Of a DNA stretch of 64,000 nucleotides, positions 1 through 10,739 are shown piece by piece. Every line of letters begins with the position of its first letter. Within the stretch, counting starts at the first letter, position 1. The notes under the pieces were generated by a model, which was given only the letters and a program-made list of their open reading frames with translations, was not told the DNA's origin and ran no database searches. A program made the translations under genes and the position numbers. The stretch is from Dendrobium chrysotoxum (taxonomy: Eukaryota > Streptophyta > Magnoliopsida > Asparagales > Orchidaceae). The stretch is from positions 56,222,573 through 56,286,572 of the forward strand of contig CM034305.1 of NCBI GenBank assembly GCA_019925795.1. The letters are read 5' to 3'.

Positions 1-1094
1 TATGACTATGGTCTTTCTGACCTCCGTTGCCCGACCAACTAATGTTCCTCCTAACCTCTATCATCAAACTACAGTCATTTTGATCTCCAATGCCAGTCAA
101 CTACGATCCTTCCAACCTCCAATGTCCTTCAACTACGGTCTTCCTGACATCCATTGCCTGCCAACTAAGGTCCTTCTAATCTCTGTCGCCTGTCGACTAC
201 GGGCCTTCCAACCTCCAACACCTGCCAACTATGGTCTTTTCGACCCCCGTCATCTACTGGCTATGATCCTTCTGACCAAACAAACATATCTACATTGATG
301 ACTGTAATTCCCACCATGTAATGCACTCAATATGATGTATATTTGTTACATCAAGCCAATGCCTTCTCCCGAGGAAGGACTTCATTTGTAATCGACTTCA
401 AATGCTAGTGGATTCATTCAGACTGGGCTAGGCCCCGTGGTTTCTCCCCTTTTAAGGGGTTTTCACATAAAAATCTTGGTTTCTCGTATGAATGCAACAC
501 CTTCTCTCTTATCTAATTGTGTGCTGGATCTTCGTATAATACTAAGACGTTAAGTTTTATATCTCTCTACCACCATGAATACTTTAGGATGCAACAATTA
601 TAAATTTGTGTATAATGCATTTAATAAATTGTTGAATTTTATAATTTATTAAAAATAAATGTTTATATCCATGAAAGATAAAAATATTTTTTTCATTATG
701 AAATATTAAATGGAAATGCAGAATAAATCATTTAATAAAATTAATGGTATAATATTTAAATTTTTTATTTGCAGAGTGCAAATATGGATATTGATTCTAT
801 AAAAGAGTTTTTTGAATAGCCCAATAAGCATCTTTTTACTTATTTTGTGAAGTATTAGCTATTTTATGGAAAAGGAAAGAATCGGCTAAGTAAGAGTTGA
901 TCAAGTCAAAGTTGTCAGGTGTTAGCGTAGCTTGAGTTATTTTTTAATCGTCTAATATTTATTTGTGTTTTGATGATTATATATATTCTCGACTACTATA
1001 AATGATTATTTTGGAAGAAATGAGATATTTTGATTTTCTACATTATTTTTTATTGAAAATGTGAGAGTTTTTTGGTTTTAGTATATATATATTC
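1..1094 (+). repeat. LTR-like repeat, copy 1 of a 2.9-kb tandem duplication
   Basis: The first 300 bases are C-rich, built of degenerate units such as 'ccaactacggtccttc' and 'gacctccgttgcc'. They are followed by 'ccccgtggtttctcccc' and 'ggggttttcacataaaaatc' (430-480), a motif I recognise from the 3' end of many plant LTRs. The rest (550-1094) is AT-rich and has no coding signal. The whole block recurs from 2891. The window starts inside the repeat, so its true left end is unknown. The 98-codon open frame at 2-298 is a by-product of the repeat units. I cannot assign the LTR to Copia or Gypsy. Confidence 0.65.
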
Positions 1095-1647
1095 TTGACC
1101 ACCTCTATTAAACCTTCGCTTGACCACCTATGCTAAACCTTCACCCAACAACCACCGGGTCTCCCTCCGACCACTATTACCCACCGACTAAGGTTCCTCT
1201 GACCTCTGCTGACTACGATCCATCCAATCACCGTCACCTATGACTACAGCTCCTCCGACCTTTGCTGACTATGATCCATCCGACCACCATCCCCCACCGA
1301 CCGCTTCGACCTTCGTCGCTTGCCGACTACGACCTCCATCGCCCACTCACTACGGTCAATCCGACCTTCATTGATTGTCGACTAAATCCCCTCCGACCTC
1401 TATCGCCCGCCAACTACCCCTCCGACCTCCGTTGTCCACCAACTACGGCCCATCCAACCTCCGTTGCCCGCCAACTACGGCCCCTCCAACCACTGTTTCC
1501 CGAGTACGGTCCTACTGACCAAACGAATAGGACAACATTCTTTTGATAACAACTCTCATATCACTAGATTCTTTCGACTCGCATCATGTAATGTGTTTTA
1601 TATGATATATATTTGCTACATTGAGCAAAGGTAGCAAATATATATTT
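1095..1647 (+). repeat. C-rich LTR-like block with short hairpin
   Basis: The base composition and units match 1-300 ('gaccaccgtcg', 'gccaactacgg', 'cctccgacctc'), so this is a second, more diverged block of the same LTR-like family. It ends in a perfect 15-nt inverted repeat (1605-1619 and 1631-1645, 11-base loop) around 'tttgctac'. The minisatellite starts directly after it. No coding signal; the 94-codon frame at 1262-1546 is a repeat by-product. Confidence 0.55.
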
Positions 1648-2890
1648 GCTACACTGAGGGCTTGAGCTCCGCTAGACCACCACTTGTGGCTCTGAGTTCC
1701 GTCGGACCACCGCCTGAGGCCCTGAGTTCCGTCGGACCACCATCTGACACCCTGAGTTCCGCCGGACCACTCCTTGAGGCCCTGAGCTCCGTCGGACCAC
1801 CACCTGAGGCCCTGAGGTCCGCCAGACCACCGCCTGATGCCCTAAGCTCCACCGGACCACCACCTGAGGCCTTGAGCTCCACCAGACAACCACCTAATGC
1901 CTTAAGCTCCATTGGACCACCACTTCAAGCCCTGAGATCCACCTGAGGCCAGAATTCTGCCAGACTAGTACCTGAGGCCCACACTTCTATCGGACCACCA
2001 CTTGAGGCCCGGACTTCTGCTGTACCACCACCTTATGCCCGAACCTTTACCGAACCACCACCTGAGGCCCGAACTTCTACTGGACCACCACTTGAGGCCC
2101 TGAGTTCCGCTGGACCACCGCTTGACGCCCTTAGCTCTGCCAGACCACCACTTGAGCTCCTGAGCTCCGTCGGACCACCACCTAAGGCCTTGAGTTCCGC
2201 CGGAGCACCGCCTGATGCCCTGAGCTCCACCGGACCACCACCTGAGGCCCTGAGTTCCGCTGGACCACCGCCTGACACCTTAAGTTTCGCCAGACCACCA
2301 CCTGAAGCCCTGACTTCCGCCGGACCATCGATTGATGCCCTGAGCTCCGTAGGACCACCACCTGACACCCTAAGCTCCGCTGGACCACCGCTTGACACCC
2401 TAAGCTCCACCTGGGGCCGAACTTCTGCCAGACCACCATCTGAGGCCCGAAGTTCTGCTAGACCACCACCTGAGGCCCGGACTTCTCCCGGACCACCATG
2501 TGAGGCTCGGACTTCTGTCAGACCACCACCTGAGGCCCGAACTTCTATCAGACCACCACCTGAGGTACGAACTCCTGCCAGACCACCACCTGATACCCGA
2601 ACTTCTACCGGACCACCACCTGAGGCCCAAACTTTTGTCCGACCACCACCTGAGGTCGTACTTCTGTCAGACCACCACCTGTGGCCCGGACTTCTACGGG
2701 ACCACTACCTGAGGCCCAGACTCCTTCCAGACCTCCACTTGAGGCCCAAACTCCTTCCATACCACCACTTGATGCTCGAGTTTCTACCGGACCACCACTT
2801 AAGGCCCGAACCTTTGCCAGACCACCACCTGATGCCCAAACTTCGGTCGGACCACCACCTGAGGCCCAGACTTCTATCGGACCACAGCCT
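1648..2890 (+). repeat. 30-bp minisatellite, about 41 units, two unit types
   Basis: The period is 30 bases with the core 'ggaccaccacctgaggccc'. Two unit types alternate in blocks: one carries 'ctgagctccgc' before the core (about 1648-1945 and 2100-2410), the other 'cgaacttctgc' (about 1950-2100 and 2420-2890). Because 30 is a multiple of 3, long stop-free frames appear on both strands, giving proline-rich decapeptide repeats (for example LSSAGPPPEA). These are not genes: there is no promoter, splice or start context, and every frame is equally open. Confidence 0.85.
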
Positions 2891-4353
2891 TATGACTATG
2901 GTCTTTCTGACCTCCGTTGCCTGAAAAACTAAGTTCCTCCCAACCTCTATCATCAAACTACAGTCTTTTTGATCTCCAACGCAAGTCAACTACGGTCCTT
3001 CCGACCTACAATGTCCTTCAACTACGGTCTTTCTAACGTCCGTTGCCTGCCAACTATGGTCCTTCTAACCTTTGTCGCCTGTCAACTACGGGCCTTCAGA
3101 CCTCCAACACCTGTCAACTATGGTCTTTTCGACCCCCGTCTTCTACTCGCTATGATCCTTCTGACCAAATAAACATGTCTACATTGATTACTGTAATTCC
3201 TACCATGTAATGCACTCAATATGATGTATATTTGTTACATCAAGCCAAGGCCTTCTCCCGAGGAAGGACTTCATTTGTTATCGACTTCAAACGCTAGTGG
3301 ATTCATTCAGACTGGGCTAGGCCCCGTGGTTTCTCCCCTTTTAAGGGGTTTCCACATAAAAATCCTTGTTTCTCGTATGAATGCAACACCTTCTCTCTTA
3401 TCTAATTGTGTGCTGGATCTTCGTACAATACCATCGCATAATTCTAAGTTAAGTGTTGCAGAGATGAGGATGCTCAGGTGGATGAGTGGCTTTACCCTTA
3501 GAGATAGGATACAAAATGAGCATATTCGTGAAAGGTTGGAGTAGCTCCAGTGGAAGATAAGATTAGAGAGAGTCGCCTTAGATGGTTTGGTCACGTAAAA
3601 CGGCGGCCTCCCGATGACCCGGTTAGGAATGTAGAGGCCTTAGATTTGACTTATGTTAAGAAAGGTAGAGGTAGACCTAAAAAGACTTGGTTAGAAAATA
3701 TTAGAAATGATCTTTCTTTATTAGATTTAAACGAGAATTTGACTTTTAATAGGACACAATGGAGAAAAAGGATTCATGTAGCCGACCCCACGTAGTGGGA
3801 TAAAGGCTTGATGTTGTTGTTGTTGTTGTTGTACCATCGTGAATACTTTAGAATGCAACAATTATAAATTTGTGTATAATGCATTTAATAGATTGTTGAA
3901 TTTTATAATTTATTAAAAATAAATGTTTATATCCATGAAAGATAAAAATATTTTTTTCATTATGAAATATTAAATGGAAATGCAGAATAAATCATTTAAT
4001 AAAATTAATGGTATATTATTTAAATTTTTTATTTGCAGAGTGAAAATATGGATATTAATATAAAAGAGTTTTTTGAATAGCCCACTAAGCATCTTTTTAC
4101 TTATTTTGTGAAGTATTAGCTATTTTATGGAAAAGGAAAGAATCGACTGAGTAAGAGTTGATCAATTCAAAGTTGTCAGGTGCTAGCGTAGTTTGAGTAA
4201 TTTTTTTAATTATCTAATATTTATTTGTGTTTTGATGATTATATATATTTGAAACTACTATAAATGATTATTTTCGAAGAAATGAGATATTTTGATTTTC
4301 TACATTATTTTTTATTGAAAATTTGAGAGTTTTTTGGTTTTAGTATATATATA
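2891..4353 (+). repeat. LTR-like repeat, copy 2, split by a LINE insertion
   Basis: This aligns with 1-1094 from 'tatgactatggtc' through the AT-rich tail ending 'gttttagtatatatat'. Small substitutions and indels separate the copies. The extra material is the RTE LINE tail between the two 'taccatcg' copies at 3429-3436 and 3832-3839. Copy 1 has no LINE there but reads 'taccaccatgaatac' near 580. Homology to copy 1 stops at about 4353, where copy 1 continues into 'attcttgacc' and copy 2 into unrelated sequence. Confidence 0.75.
3437..3831 (+). mobile_element. RTE-clade LINE, 5'-truncated 3' end with ORF2 C-terminus
   Basis: The translated sequence carries the C-terminus of the plant RTE reverse transcriptase: 'SKLSVAEMRMLRWMSG', then 'RLRWFGHVKRRP', 'GRGRPKKTWLENI' and 'RKRIHVADPT' before the stop at 3793-3795. 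A one-base deletion at about 3540 breaks the frame (a TAG appears at 3542-3544 and the protein continues one frame over), so it is dead. It ends in 'gtgggataaaggcttgatg' and a (GTT)n tail, the simple-repeat 3' end typical of RTE elements instead of poly-A. The 8-bp direct repeat 'taccatcg' at 3429-3436 and 3832-3839 is the target-site duplication. Only about 395 bases remain of an element normally several kilobases long, which is the usual 5' truncation. Confidence 0.9.
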
Positions 4354-6357
4354 TACAGAGGGGCCTATGCATTGATTAAAATAAAAATTATAAGGTGCTT
4401 AAAAGGGACATCGAGCTCATAACTGCTCAAAAGAGCTACAAAAAAGTCAAAGAAAAACATACGAGCACAAGATCCCTACTAATAAGAAGTTCAAAAAATC
4501 GTAGGTACATTCTAGGGGTGCAAGAAGCCAACACCCAAAAAAAAGGAAAGATCAACTGATTGTCTTTAAGCACCATCCTTCTACCAAAAAGATAAATAGC
4601 CAAAATATCGGCACTAAATTGATCCCGCAAAATAAAGTAAGAAACAAGAGAGGAATTGCACAAGCAAGGAATAACATTGAGAATTAAAGTCAGGTTAGAA
4701 CTATGAGACAATTTGTAATACTTCTTAACAGAAATCCAATCACAGACTGATAAATGCTTGCTACAAACAAGAAGAATAAAATCCATAGATAATAACCCAC
4801 TATGGATACGAACAATAGCAATAGATAAATATAATAAGGAGGAAACATAGCCAATTGTGATAAAAGACAAAGCCAAAGTGGGATATATATTTGTACTAGT
4901 AGAGAGCAAGATCCAACAATAATGCCTTTGCTGATACTGATACGTAGACACACTTAAGCCTGCCCAATTAGCCAACAAGCACAAACCAGAAAGATATAAG
5001 AAATGGCACCAACAACAAAACTTAAATAGAAGAATAAAGCTAAAGAAGAAGACAATAATTATAAATGTAATAGAAGCAAAACTCAAAGAAGAGAGGAATA
5101 GATACGTGAATACCCCCCCCCCCCCCCCCCCCCCCAACTATTCCTATCAATATAAATAAAGCTACAGGCTAGGCCATCCGCACCAAAAAACTTCAAAGAG
5201 CAACAAAAGCAAAATCGGCCCCAAGAAAAACTAAAGATAATAGAAGAGAGAGAGGAGATAATGCAGCATATGCCAACTAATGGCCACATGAACCAAAACA
5301 AAATAAAACCTCTCAGAGGGATACCAGTTGCAATTAAACCCATTAACATACCCCAAACAACTAGCATAGCTATGTAAAGTAGGTTGCTAGCAATTACAAC
5401 TAAAAAACTCAACAACATGCCACAACCACCCCCACTAACAGACTGCAAACCACAAGGCCTTAACTGAGCATAACAATAAACAAACAAAAAATACATAGGT
5501 TGTAACACTATGTCAAAACAATAGCAAGAATCACCAATAACACCATTCCAACAGTAGGCCTTCATAGGCACATAAAAGCTCTCAATAAAAGCATGAAAAG
5601 GTTATCACACCCAGAAAAATAACACTGAACAAACACAAAGATAATCAAACCAAAGTAAACAGACCCACATGAATCAACACTAGCCAAAAGCAAATGCAGC
5701 TGACAAAGATCCGGAGCCTAGAATTAACAAAAAAGCATAACCAGAGAATTATAATAAATGCTAAAAATAGGTCAGATAGATTTTTGACACCATTCTGTCG
5801 GCACCACAGTACCACACTCCAAATATACCAAAATAGACAAAATTCCATCAAAAGTAGAGTTAGGAATGGTCATCCCCTCCAAAAAATCAATATCAGCTAA
5901 CAACCCTTCAGAAACAACACCAAGCTTCATACAAATGCCTAGAGATAATGCCACATAACAAAAAGAAGGTTTAAAATAATCCAAATTTTAAAACTCCAGA
6001 GGGTATTCTTAATATAAAGATAAAACTAAGAAAGAGACCAAGAAAATGAACCCAGTGAATAGATGAGCAACATAGATGGTTTAGATCAGCATAATAATTG
6101 ATACACTCATAGCTTAAAACCAACCAATCACAACAGTTTGAAAAAATAAGGATAGGATGAAGAAAAGAAGAAAACAAAAACATAACAACTTAGTGCAAGC
6201 CCACAGAGCTCAGTAAGGAAAACTCGAGCTAGCACAAATAAAACTAACAATTTAGAGGAAATTATCAATGAAACCCAAAATATGGATGGAGAACCAACCA
6301 ACCAACCAACCAAACATAGGGGCCCAAGAAAGCATAACTAAAAATACACCAAAGACC
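4354..6357 (-). other. Unassigned AT-rich stretch beyond the L1 coding region
   Basis: This lies downstream (in minus-strand sense) of the L1 RNase H domain and could be its 3' UTR, but it is long (2 kb) and no poly-A tail (poly-T on the plus strand) marks its left edge. Minus-strand open frames at 4436-5137 and 5083-5571 encode only hydrophobic, Phe/Leu/Ile/Cys-rich sequence produced by A-rich plus-strand composition, with no motif I recognise. The stretch contains a 23-base poly-C run and a (CCAA)n run near 6296-6322. It could instead be a separate, unrecognised insertion. Confidence 0.35.
5113..5135. repeat. Homopolymer run of 23 C
   Basis: Twenty-three consecutive C on the plus strand (poly-G on minus), flanked by 'gaata' and 'aactattcc'. 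It accounts for the glycine run in the minus-strand open frames that cross it. The exact length is unreliable in any sequencing technology. Confidence 0.95.
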
Positions 6358-8915
6358 CTATTTAGAAATAAAACTAAGCTTTAACATAGGGTAAACCAAT
6401 TTTATCCAATCTAATGAGACATGCAGAATATTAGGGAGATTGAGAGCACTAAAATCAATAAGGAAATCCAAATTTCTACCATGATTGGCTAACCAGTCAA
6501 CACAAGCATTCCTTTCCCTATGAACATGAGACGTGGAATAATTGACAAGAGCTAAAAGTTGCTTAATTTGCCTAACAAGATAAAACAAATCCAGATTACA
6601 AATATTATCATCATAACCTTTTAAACAATGAATACTATAAGTAACATCTATTTTAATCTTGATATTAGTAATGCCAAGAGCAATACATCATTTAAGCCAT
6701 ATAAAATAGCTGAAAGCTCTGTATAAATGACAAAACACTTGTGTAAGGGGTCAGTATAAGCCATGATGAGATTCCCCTTGTTATCCTTGATAATACCACC
6801 ACAGCCACAAATAGATTCTTTAACCGACCCTTCAGCATTAAGTTTAAAAGTGTTAAAAGGGGGCTTAAGCTAATAAACCAACATATGCTCATCAAAGGGA
6901 TAATTATCCTGCAAAGAGATACCTAAATCTTGATCCACAAAATGGAAGTCCCTAAATTTTTTAATGGACAAAAGGTTAGTAGAGTAAAGCTTCAGAGCTT
7001 TGTCCTTAACATTTTTAATAATCTGATGACTATCCATGCATATATTATTAAAGAGATAGTTATTTCTAGTAAGCCACAATTATAATAAAATAAGGGAAAG
7101 AATCACATTTCTAATATGACCTGTGGTATTAACAAACCAATATTAAGCATGACATTAATTGACATATCAGCAAAAAAAGATTCAATCTGAAAATATAAAC
7201 AAAATTCATCCAAATTTGTACAGCAATAAGACCAGAAATAAACACATAATGCATATCCTCCACATGATAACATCATTGACATTTGGATGATAAAATAAAA
7301 CCTCTTTTAATTAAAATATCATAAGTAGGAATGAATTTATACATAAGTCTCCAAATAAAAGTAGAAATAGAAGTGCGAATACTTTTATGCCATATCATAG
7401 AGAAAACTTTAGTGGTATAATTCTAAACTCTAAAATCATTCCAAGCATCCTTTAATATGAACTTACCAGTATTAGAAAGATCTTATAATAAAAAAATATC
7501 AGACTGAAGGTTAATAGGAAGATGTAAGATATGATTAAAAATAGACTCGAGAAGAAAATCAGCAAGCTTATTATAATCCCAACTATTATAAGTAATAAAG
7601 TAATTCACCTTAACAGCAGTAGTAGAAAAAGAATTAAGGAGAGAGTCAATGGAATGGGAACCTAACCAATGATCCTGCCAAAAGAAAATGCTAGCATCAC
7701 CAAGACCCCAACAGATATGAGGCTTGACAACCCGTTTAATATTGCAAAGTCTCTTCCAAACTCTAGAATCACCCTTATTATAAAAGCACATGGCATGATG
7801 CTTACCAACACAATACTTAGCAGTCATGAATTTAGCCCAAAGACTAAGTTTAGCATGAAAATTAAATCACAATTTGATAGCAGATGCATAGGATAACTGA
7901 TATATATTTTTAGAACCCAAGGCATGTTGTTCCAAGACCCCATAACAATTACTCCAAGAAGACCAAATAATTTTAGAGTTGTTGTTGGTACCTTTCCAAA
8001 GAATTTTATTAAATAGTTTTTCAAGCCTATTGTAAACAACACGAGTAGGGTGTGAAGTTTGAAACATATAGACAAGAAGAGAGCATAACATACTTTTAAT
8101 AAGGATCAATCTCCCACCAAAACTTAAGTTAGAATCTCAAGAATTAAGCTTTTTCTGCATAGAAGTAAGGAGATCATCAAAAAGAAAATTTTTCTTTCTA
8201 CCTTTGTAATGAGGAATCCCTAAATACTTAATAAGTAAAGATCCTTGCATAAAGCTAGTAATACCTTTTATAGTAATTATGCAATCTCGAGGAATTTTGT
8301 TAGAGGCAATGAAGTAGCTCTTAGTTTTGTTAAGAAAAAGGCCACTAGAAATTTCAAAATTCTACAAAAATCTTGTAAGCATATTCACCATATTAACAGA
8401 ACCATTGATAATAATAATATCATCAACAAAACATAAGTGAGATATAGAGAAAAATTCTTTGTTAAATATGTTTTTAAAATGCTCAACTACAGAACTAACA
8501 TGAAAATAGTGTTGAAATCACCGCCCACCAACCAAGGTAAATTAATTAAATTATGAAATTAATAAGTTTCTCCCAGAGAACATTCATAATATACGGGAAC
8601 CAGCAGCATACACAAAAGAGGCATAACATTTAAACTGCATAAACTCAATACTATAATGTATAACTTGAGTAAAGTCCCCAATAATGTCAATAGCAATATG
8701 ATCTTTCTAAAAGACCCAATTTTTATTAGAAGAATTAGCTACACCATGATTAAAACCCAAAAAAACATAGTTGTGTTATTCAGTTGGACATAAGATATAA
8801 AAGGCTCAAGTAAAATCAAAATAGAAACATTATGTATACGACACAAGTTCTTAACCCTAATTCTAGAGGAAGGGCAACCAATGCCCCAAACATTCCAGAT
8901 AATAGACTTATTCAT
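6358..8915 (-). pseudogene. L1 ORF2: endonuclease / RT / RNase H, broken
   Basis: ORF2 normally nicks target DNA and copies the LINE RNA. A plausible start ATG is at 8915-8913, followed by 'SIIWNVWGIGCPSSR', the conserved beginning of the APE-type endonuclease. Near 8500 the motif 'LVGGDFN' (endonuclease) can be read. RT appears directly after it as 'FVDDIIIINGSVNMV' (8436 leftward), then 'IKYLGIPHYKGRK', 'LSFGGRLILIKSML', and the zinc-binding tail 'SIFFWQDHWLGSHS' (about 7680). RNase H includes 'SICGCGGIIKDNKGN' and 'HVHRERNACVDWLANHG' (about 6530); the first catalytic Asp reads Glu (NAEGS instead of N-D-GS). There are stops and frameshifts throughout, and the middle of the protein is deleted. 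Confidence 0.85.
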
Positions 8916-10505
8916 AAAGATGTAACTGGCTAGTTTGAGATCGGGTTTTTCTAAGAGATTGCAAAATAAGGTTCTTATTTTTCCTATTTTTTCTTCCTTG
9001 CACTTTAGTAAACCCATAATCATTATCCAATATGCTATCATCTTTAGATAAACTTTTAGAAGTAATACTAGATTTTTCATAAGACATGAAGTTATTGCCA
9101 CTCTTATGTAATGTTTGAGAAACCTTACTACCATTATTAAACTCCTCTTCATGAGTAAAAGCACCTTTATCACTATCATCCTGAGCAAGCTCTCCTTCTT
9201 CAAAGTTATGTCCATCTTCCATATTTTCATGTTCATTCAATAAAGGATCAGAAGTAGCTTGATTAGTACACTCATTATTAATCAGAACTTAGTCAAATTT
9301 AGATAGGTCTTTATTAATAGAGTAAGCTAGTTGTAAATATTTGAAGGCATTATTATGCTCAGCATGAATAGCAACCATTTGCTCATCTAAATTGGTAAAA
9401 CCATTAGAGACTTTGCAATGGTCTATAATAAAAATAGGTTAGAAGCTTTTTCAACTTCCTTGACTAATGGAAGATTCATGATGTCCTCATGAGTTCCATT
9501 ACTCATTTCAACATTATCACAATCCAAAACACCAGTTGCATTTTTGTGGCCCTTCCTAATATGATTTGGTTCATGAGAAGGGCTCGCTAGATCAAAATTG
9601 CTCTTGGGTGGCACTAGAGGATCCTGCATATCATTAATCTCCACCTGAGAAATTTGTAAGGCAACTGTACCTTTTCCTTTAGAATATTTAGAAGAATCTT
9701 TTGGTTTTCAAAGATAAGGATGCAAAATAAAACATTCCATAACACTATGTCGATGCATTCTAGAATGATTACAAAAAATAGGAAAATTCTGAAATTCCAC
9801 TTTTTTTTGGTAGTCGCCTTTGTGAGGACTAAGCCATATTTTCTTAGGATGCTTTTTACAGACATCCATTTCAACCAAAATATGTGCAATAGATGGACAA
9901 GAAATAGAGGCCATGGCATGATCCGTTTGCAGTGGTCTACCAAAAATTGAAGCCAAAGTAAACAATATCTGAGAATTGAACATATGTAATCTCAAGTTCA
10001 GAAATGACACCCACATAGAAGTAATGGGAGATTCAACCTCATCAAAGAAAGGTGTCCATTTGAGCAACCACATTTGACAAGATTGAATAGAATAAGCTCT
10101 TCTCAAAAATATATGACTATAATATAAATTGTTGGAAAGTTTTAATGCTATTTGCCATTGATCCAAGTGTCTTATAGAAAAGCTTCCAGAAAATTTCAAA
10201 TTAACAAAGAACTTGTGAATGATATTATAATTAAGCCGACACAACACAAACTTACCAACTAACGTGAATTCAAAAGGAGCGGCCAACTGAGAAATAATAT
10301 TCTCATCAAACATCATGGCAGGCTCACCCTTAAAAGACATTTGAACTAAATCAAATTTCAGCAATGAGGAAGAAGATCCTCCAGAAACTATCTCTTTGAA
10401 GAATTGAGAGTTTACATTTCTAGAAACACCAGAAAAGCCAATAGGTTTAGCCATATGAACAAACTTACAAGCAGTCCACAGGTTCGATGATGGAGTCACC
10501 ATCAA
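8908..10505 (-). pseudogene. L1 ORF1 (nucleic-acid-binding protein), broken
   Basis: In living elements ORF1 protein coats the LINE RNA. The best open part is 9708-10505 (265 codons). It contains a DUF4283-like region ('FVLCRLNYNIIHKFF', 'LKWTPFFDEVESPITSMWV'), then 'SIAHILVEMDVCKK' and 'VEFQNFPIFCNHSRMHRHS', which fits the short CCHC-type knuckle of plant ORF1 proteins (PxFCxxCxxxGHxxxxC). Here the second Cys and the Gly are lost, and the frame then shifts. The C-terminal tail continues in other frames at 9423-9644 and 8908-9240, the latter with the 'DYGFTKVQGRKNRK' motif that usually ends this protein. At least two frameshifts separate the parts, so it is a pseudogene. The start at 10505 is only the first ATG-like codon in the open frame. 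Confidence 0.75.
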
Positions 10506-10739
10506 ACAAAGATGAAAACTGAAAAAGGAACAGTGAGAAAATCAAATAATAACAGAAAATACTAGAATAGTTCAGTACAATAGAAAATGAAAGACGTAGG
10601 TCATAAAAATCCTCCACAATGAAAGGATAAAATAAGAAAAAGACGAAACCCTAGATTTTCCATAGGTTTGCCAGAGCATTCACGGAGAGGTTTTTTGATG
10701 TAATTAGGTTAATGTTTTAATTCTTCCATTAAATATTGG

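Larger units (their letters stand above)
6358..10680 (-). mobile_element. L1-type LINE, decayed, internally deleted
   Basis: Read on the minus strand, the order is that of a plant L1 element: ORF1 with a DUF4283-like domain and a CCHC-type knuckle (10505 to about 8908), endonuclease start (8915 to about 8500), RT C-terminal half (about 8436 to 7880), zinc-binding RT-associated region (about 7827 to 7480) and an RNase H domain (about 6900 to 6358). The 5' end is near 10680, just before a Ty3/gypsy fragment. Many frameshifts and stops make it inactive. About 80 bases separate the endonuclease 'LVGGDFN' motif from the RT 'FVDDI' motif where well over a kilobase is normal, so the endonuclease C-terminus and RT N-terminus are deleted. 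Confidence 0.85.

Noticed and set aside
1648..2890. CRISPR array
   Set aside because: Contiguous degenerate 30-bp tandem units without unique spacers, in a plant genome.
1649..2924. Several 70-244-codon proline-rich open frames on both strands
   Set aside because: They come from a 30-bp repeat whose length is a multiple of three; every frame is open and none has gene context.
4436..5571. Hydrophobic, multi-membrane-like minus-strand proteins (233 and 162 codons)
   Set aside because: Composition effect of A-rich plus-strand DNA, crossing a poly-C run, with no family motif.
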